From: Typhlomys cinereus | Taxonomy: Eukaryota > Chordata > Mammalia > Rodentia > Platacanthomyidae | NCBI GenBank assembly: GCA_023101885.1 | Contig: JALPQD010000075.1 | Location: 3,724,630-3,788,629 of the forward strand | Direction: 5' to 3' | DNA length: 64,000 nucleotides | In this document: positions 58,517-64,000 of the stretch, in pieces | Position numbering within the stretch: position 1 is the stretch's first letter | Layout of the letters: every line of letters starts with the position of its first letter | Translations under genes and position numbers: made by a program | The notes under the pieces: model-generated | Told to the model about the DNA's origin: nothing | Databases searched by the model: none | Seen by the model: the letters and a program-made list of their open reading frames with translations, nothing else

Positions 58517-59227
58517 TTTTAATTAATTAATTAATTTCTTCCACTCATACAAAGTTGATAAGTACCCCATTCTCCTCCCTCCCTCCACCCCTCCCTGGAT
58601 CCCCTTGCTCCCTCTTCCCTTTTCCCTTTCCTTTCCCCCCTTCCTCCCTTTCTCCCAGTGCCCTCTCTCCCCCCCATTCCTGGAGCATCCTTTACTGTGC
58701 ATGTCAAACGTCCTTCTGGGTCCTCCTCTCTGATGAAGTGTAAGGACTCAGTAGCATTGTCTAGAGCTCTTTCTTGTGTTCCCCTTTATTATAGGAGCAC
58801 TGTTATGACTGTTAATCCCTTGCCTCTAAGGATCTTAGTGCTTGTGATCCAACTAGACTTTTGGGGGGGTCAATGATATGTTGGTCATCGCACAGGTCAT
58901 GCAAAGTCTTATTATGATTACATTGCCCCTAACTTGTGTAGAAGAGCTTGATTATCAATGCTCCTCCTCATCTTTAGGCCCTTACAATCTTACCGCCCCC
59001 TCTTCCACAAATTTCCCTGAGCTTTAGGATGGGGAGAGATTAGGCTGGCCTGGTTCCAGGTGGTTGATGTAGAGTCTCTGATTTTCCGAATTATGGTTTG
59101 TTGATTTTTTTTTTCAGTTTTGCTGCTCCTGCACTGCCCCGGCTCCATATTGATGGGTATTGGATATCACCCCCTGGAATGGAGTACTGCTAGTGAGTCC
59201 TGTCCCTGGCGGGTGGGCGGGAGGGAC
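58517..59227 (-). mobile_element. 5'-truncated L1 (3'UTR only), antisense, with 50-bp 5' filler
   Basis: L1 3'UTR in reverse from the A-tail complement (58517-58540) to 59177. Then 50 bp of GC-rich non-L1 sequence (59178-59227) precede the second TSD copy. The TSD is tgacaatatatttgt at 58502-58516 and tgacaacatatttgt at 59228-59242, one mismatch. The filler was therefore gained during insertion and contains a gtccct/agggac inverted repeat. Confidence 0.88.
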
Positions 59228-59249
59228 TGACAACATATTTGTAAACAAG

Positions 59250-59575
59250 TGAAATGCCATATGACCCTGCTATTCTGCTTTTGGGAATAACCCCCCATAC
59301 AGCAAAAATTCACCTGGATAGCACAAGCATGACCATGTTCATAGCAGCACTATTTACAATAGCAAAGTCATAGAATCAACCCAAATGTCCAACAATTGAT
59401 GAGTGGATAAGTAAATTGGTACATCTATACAATGGAATACTACTCAGCCATCAAAAATGATGAATTACTCCAATTTGCCGGGAAATGGATGGAATTCGAA
59501 ACAATTATATTGAGTGAAGTATCCCAGACACAGAAAATTAAGCACCACATGTACTCCCTCATAGGTGGATCCTAG
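59250..59575 (+). pseudogene. L1 ORF2 C-terminal fragment
   Basis: Encodes the last ~108 codons of ORF2 (MPYDPAILLLGI-like, then MFIAALFTIAKS, EYYSAIKNDELL). The tryptophan expected after AKS is a TAG stop. It is a fragment only, with no function. Confidence 0.9.
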
Positions 59576-60601
59576 TACCAAACCCACTTAGAGACACTCA
59601 AAGATAAATCTCTGTAATACCTACAGTAATTGCAAAGATTATAAACAGGAGAGATGGGGAAGGAGGGCCCCACCAGAAACAAGGAGAGAGGGAACCACGT
59701 TACAGCAGAGAAAATAGGCCACCATCAAGGACTGCAAGTAAGTAATGAGACATCTGGTTAAGTTCACAGACTTTCCTTCCTGATCATTTGCACCTGATGG
59801 GGTATGATCTCACCAGAAGGGGAGGGCATATAGTCTGGCAGATAGAAAGTAACCATTTTGCAAATGGGAGACTAACCCCTCCTTCACCACGGTCTCCTAC
59901 TTTTATTCCATCTACCTTTGAATATATATATATTTGAATATATAAGACTATAAAGTCTTATAACAAGACTCTAGTTTAACAGGTTTTTATCTCTGGCCAG
60001 GGGGTGACATCCAATACCCGTCAGGATGGAGCCAAGGGCATTGCAGGAGCAGCAAAACTGAAAAGAAAAATCAACAAACCATAATTCAGAACATCAGAGA
60101 TTCTATATCAACCACCTGGAACTGGGCCAGCCTAATCTCTCCCCATCCTGAAGCTCAGGGAAATTTGCAGAAGAAAGAGCGGTAAGATTGTAAGAGCACA
60201 AGGATGGGAAGAGTAATGATATGCAAGAGACTCCACACGAGTTAGGGCCGAAGCAATCATAACCTGTGCAATGTCCAATACATTATTGACCCCACAAAGT
60301 CTAGCATATACTAAAGGCAGTAGGATCCTTGGAAGCTAGGGATTGAAAGCTACAGTAGTGTTCCTATGTTTAAGGGGAACACAGGAAAGGGTTTTGGGAA
60401 ATGCCTCTGGGTCCTTGCACCTCATCGAAGAGGATGACCCAGAGGAGAGTTTGGCATGCACATTAAAGGATGCTCCGGTGATGGGGGGAGGCAGGGGGAA
60501 TGGGAAGGGAGGGGAAATGGAGAGGGATTAGGGGGTCAGGGGTTGGAGGGAGGGAGGGGACTGGTGTACCTGTTAAGTTTATATGAGTGGAAAAAAAAAA
60601 A
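59250..60601 (+). mobile_element. 5'-truncated L1 (ORF2 C-terminus + 3'UTR)
   Basis: Begins tgaaatgccatatgaccctg in the ORF2 C-terminal region, reaches the ORF2 stop at 59573-59575, and continues through the 3'UTR and G-tract (about 60480-60565) to an A-tail at 60591-60601. No clear TSD is seen. It lies 8 bp after the TSD of the preceding antisense L1, giving an inverted pair of 3'UTRs. Confidence 0.93.
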
Positions 60602-61394
60602 GAACATAGATATCCAGAAATGGAAGAAAGCCAGGAACAGAGAGGATGGTCTCATTCCCACCCCTCCCAAAAAAACAAGTGAATTTGTATTAAACTTTAG
60701 ATCTTTCTCACTTTCTTGCCTACATGATATAAGGTATATCACAGAATGAATTACACTTTCCTGTTCCCTAAATTTATACCCAAAGAGCAGAATTATGTCA
60801 GCTCAACAGAATTTTGGCCTTGTAAATTAATTATGTCCTTACGAATTAATTACAGTCAGATTGCCATCCCCAACTTTTCCCTACCAAAAGAAAAAAAATA
60901 GCATGAAGGATGACAGCCAAGGAGACAGCAGCAGGCATATCCTGAACCTGTGAGATTTACTCAAGCTTCACTTTCTTGGGGGCAGCTCTACACCGGGCAT
61001 CAGAGAAGTTTCATTTTATTTCCACAGGAACTGTTTTTCTTTTCTACCAAACAGCTATCTCAGGTCATATCAATTAGGAAGATTACTTCTTTAATGCCTC
61101 TTCCGGAGAGTGAAATCATTCTGGTTCTATTCACGCTGCTGATTCAGTGCCCAGCACATGGCCACTTGTGGGATCTGTGAAGGATTAAATGGATAACTGA
61201 ATGGATAGACAAATGTTTTCTTGTGTGCAGCAGAGCCTATTGGGTTACAGCTAGCAAAATGAAAGCTGTAAATAACCTCCATTCTGTCTGATGTAGCCCA
61301 CCAAATGGACACATTTATGATGTATCCCAGGTAAAAATTAGTTATTTCAATCCAAAAGGAAAAGTCTGAGACTCATTTGTCTAATGACACCATC
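60602..61394. other. No recognisable feature
   Basis: AT-rich sequence with a 76-codon ORF (60950-61180) that resembles nothing I know. Confidence 0.45.
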
Positions 61395-61590
61395 ACTTTG
61401 TTTTTGAGCATGTCACTTACTGTTTTGAAACTTTAGCACTAATATCTTTAAGGTTTGAAGCTTAAAATAGATCATAATTTTCTTTGTTTATAAAGCAGAG
61501 AAAATATGCATTCTGTACATGCAAAAATTTGTATTCTGCATGTGCATCATATGTTGCATGTGCATACGCGTATGTGTGATTGCATATATG
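61395..61590 (+). repeat. Diverged local duplicate (partner at 58316)
   Basis: The sequence tttgagcatgtcacttactg, then ttaaaatagatcataatttt, then ctttgtttataaagcagag aligns with 58316-58501. A SINE tail overlaps its right end. Confidence 0.7.
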
Positions 61591-61895
61591 TGGCCACACA
61601 TGGTGAGCAGGTGTGCATGCATGTATGTAGAGGTCTGAGTTGATGCTGGGAATCTTTATCACTCTCCTCATTCACTGAGCCAATGTCTCTCATTTGAACA
61701 CAGAATACACCAATTCAGTTAGTCTGGCTATGTAACGTGCACTGGGAATATCCCGTTTCCTCCTCCCCAAAAGTTGGAGTTATATGCAGGTAAACTCACC
61801 AAGCCAACATTTCCATGGGTTCTAAGGATCTATACTCTTGCCCTCATACTTATGTAGCCTGGGCTTAATCCATTGAGCCATCGCCCAACTCCAAA
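61555..61895 (-). repeat. B2/B3-superfamily SINE, antisense
   Basis: GT/CA-rich tail (61560-61630), a middle block with caccaattcagttagtctgg, and a tRNA-like head complement ending gagccatcgcccaactcc near 61892. The same architecture as the SINE at 6372-6690. Confidence 0.7.
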
Positions 61896-64000
61896 GCAGA
61901 AACTACTTGTTTAAATAGAATCTTGGTATGTTTTTTTAATATGAGACCATATCTCATAGCCCATTTGTGCATTAACCAAGGGCCAAAGAAGTCAGACATT
62001 CATATCATTCATATCATCAGTGGTTCCATAGAGGTTCCATGTTTGTGGTCTAATGTCAGAGAAGACTTATGGTGCCAACACATGAAGAAGAGAACAAAGC
62101 AGATACAAGCTTCACAAAGAAAGCATAAGGAAAAATGAGAAATTAAGGAAAAAAGAGAGAAAACCCAATGAAGAGGCTTCTAAGAGAAGAATAAAAACCC
62201 TAGAATTTCTTTTTTCTATGGATTTTGATAGGCTAATAGCAGAAACCAGTTAAAAGTTAAAGTAATCTCTACTGATTAATTCTCTGGGATGTCATGGATT
62301 GAGCCACTAGAGGGATCATGTACTCTGTCGTCTTCACAGAATTAGGGAGATGATCATGTGTGATTCATGTGCTATTCACCTAGGCTGGCTCAAATCCCCA
62401 TGTTATCCATCTCTGTTTGTGATCATTGACTGTCTGCTACCTGTCAGTCAGTATCAGTGGTGTTGCCTCTGATCTCACAGATGTCCTAAGAGTTGTTAAT
62501 TATACTAAGCTCTGTTTGTTCTCCTGTTTACATATCAGCTTGCAGCTTAATCATGGCAGAGAGCAGATTTTATCACAGTCACCAAGATGTAGCTGCCATC
62601 CTTTTTCCTTCCCTTATATTTAGCTCCTTGTCCATGGCATAGTCTAGAGTGCTTTCCTAGGTGGAAACTTCATGTTATCAGCCATCCTTACTCGCAACTG
62701 CAAGGTTATTATAATTAGCTGCAAGGATGGATGAGAGGACAATAACGCCTTACATATGCTCCTCCGAGGCTGGGGTGGGGACAGCCATCCTGCTCTCTGT
62801 CACTGGCCCAGAGCTGTCTCCCATTAATCTTTCAGCTAGACTATCTCGTACTCAGCTTTGCAAGAATTTTTGTCTCTTATCCTTAATGTTTGTGCTTTTG
62901 CTGTTATAACCATTAGTCTTCTTTTTAACCTCAGACTTTGTCCTCTGCAACATATACGAGCAACTTTCAGTTTTCACCAGAGGTCTTCTTAACTGCTTAT
63001 TGACTTCATCCTATGTGTAACAAATTTTTATTTAATGAGATGAGATATTTTGTGGTCAAAGTGCATGTGTGTGCCTTTGTGTATATATTCTATTTTGGTA
63101 AAGGTAATAGACACATGAGGATAGTTGGGATTGGCAGAGCTAGAACCCCACACAACTGAATGTAACTGGGGTCCATGGTGATTATTGGTTTAGATTGTGT
63201 TTATGGTTTTTTCTACACAGACCACTACTGATCTCTAAGTTGTGTCAACAAAAATAGAATACTTAGAACTGAATTCACTTTGTAATTGAGTTACTTAGTG
63301 AACAAGCATGAATTTTATAAAGTGGCTTTTACTTATTAAAGCAAAAATTTAAGCTTAAAAATACTCACAATGTAATACTACTCTACAGCCAATAATGATG
63401 ACATGTTCTTTTTTTATACAAGAATATGGCAATGATGATGACATATTACTTTTCCACTCTGGGATATACTAGTGGTAATAAGTTGACTTGAAAGACAGAA
63501 AAATATAAATAAATAAGTGCATTTCAAAAGTTAAGCTAATAGCCACATGGAAAATAAGTTAGGTGATCTCTAAATTTGATTCTCCTCTTGAGAAGGGGAA
63601 TTATAAGGCTTTTTAAAATGACTATTGCCTTTCCTCTGATTATTATTTTTCTTTATGCCATTTATTTTTTTTTGTGGAACCTATATTTGCAAATTCATAC
63701 ATTATTCCTTAAAGCCAATCTACTTTTCAAGGTCTGCTGAAATGCTACCTCTGTCACTAGCTTCTCTGAATAGCCAGGATTAATCTTTGCTCCAAATTGT
63801 TGAGAGATCTTATCTTTGCCTGTAGTGCTTATCATTTTATAACTTCTAATAATATTATCTGTAATATGATAATGTATGCATTTCTTACCTGCCACATAAT
63901 ATTGAACAATATAATGTCAGCATCTTTCTGTAGGCACTTAATAATCATGCAAGTGTAATAAGTACTTTCACCTTTTTTTTTCTCCAGCTGTAATTATTTT
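61896..64000. other. No recognisable feature
   Basis: AT-rich sequence without an assignable gene or repeat. Small ORFs only. Confidence 0.45.

Noticed and set aside
58517..60601. The inverted L1 pair as one twin-primed insertion
   Set aside because: Both arms contain the same 3'UTR and each has its own A-tail, and the left arm has its own TSD; twin priming would join different parts of one element.

Overview
The window is mammalian nuclear DNA, almost certainly from a rodent. Its repeats are L1 (LINE-1) elements, 7SL-derived B1-like monomers, ID-like and B2-superfamily tRNA-derived SINEs, and MaLR/ERVL-type LTR elements. The commonest tRNA-derived SINE has a head reading ggactggagagatggctca, a long body and a (CA)n or TG/CA-rich tail. 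It resembles the Dip elements described from jerboas (Dipodidae), so a dipodoid rodent is my best guess, made from memory without a library search. I found no host protein-coding gene, no functional RNA gene and no CRISPR. Every ORF longer than about 60 codons that I could interpret is L1-derived, LTR-element-derived, or a read-through of a microsatellite.

Layout. 1-3505: 5'-clipped L1 on + (ORF2 remnant plus 3'UTR) carrying an internal duplication. 3.5-8.6 kb: SINE pieces, a degenerate minisatellite, a Dip-like SINE with a (TG)n tail, and an ancient antisense L1. 10.6-11.4 kb: L1 3'UTR insertion with target-site duplication (TSD). 11,755-13,755: two-LTR MaLR/ERVL-like element with a 5-bp TSD. 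14.2-16.2 kb: (TG)n, a promoter-like box pair, (TC)n. 16,225-17,139: L1 3'UTR insertion on - with a perfect 15-bp TSD. 17.3-19.4 kb: SINE cluster, including a tail-to-tail inverted pair. 20,155-29,937: an old L1 on + split by a full-length 6.4-kb L1 on - (20,421-26,802, perfect 14-bp TSD) that keeps a CpG-rich monomeric 5'UTR but has broken ORF1 and ORF2. 30-40 kb: mostly unique sequence with a MaLR solo LTR, an ID-like and a Dip-like SINE, a 195-bp (GGAA)n array and three perfect 26-bp tandem repeats. 40.4-43.3 kb: MaLR LTR plus internal sequence on -. 43.7-44.4, 53.3-54.1, 58.5-59.2 and 59.25-60.6 kb: four more L1 3' ends. 56,987-57,417: solo LTR of the same family as the 11.8-kb element, 5-bp TSD. 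The rest is AT-rich sequence in which I recognise little.

There is no operon or pathway here. The coherent story is successive retrotransposition: ancient L1, then MaLR/ERVL elements, then an older rodent L1, then a burst of related L1s sharing one 3'UTR with a purine-rich G-tract. The most unusual observations are structural scars of reverse transcription: ORF2 segments copied into the 3'UTR in two different L1s, an in-place inversion followed by tandem duplication inside an old ORF2, and a 50-bp hairpin-bearing filler at an L1 5' junction.
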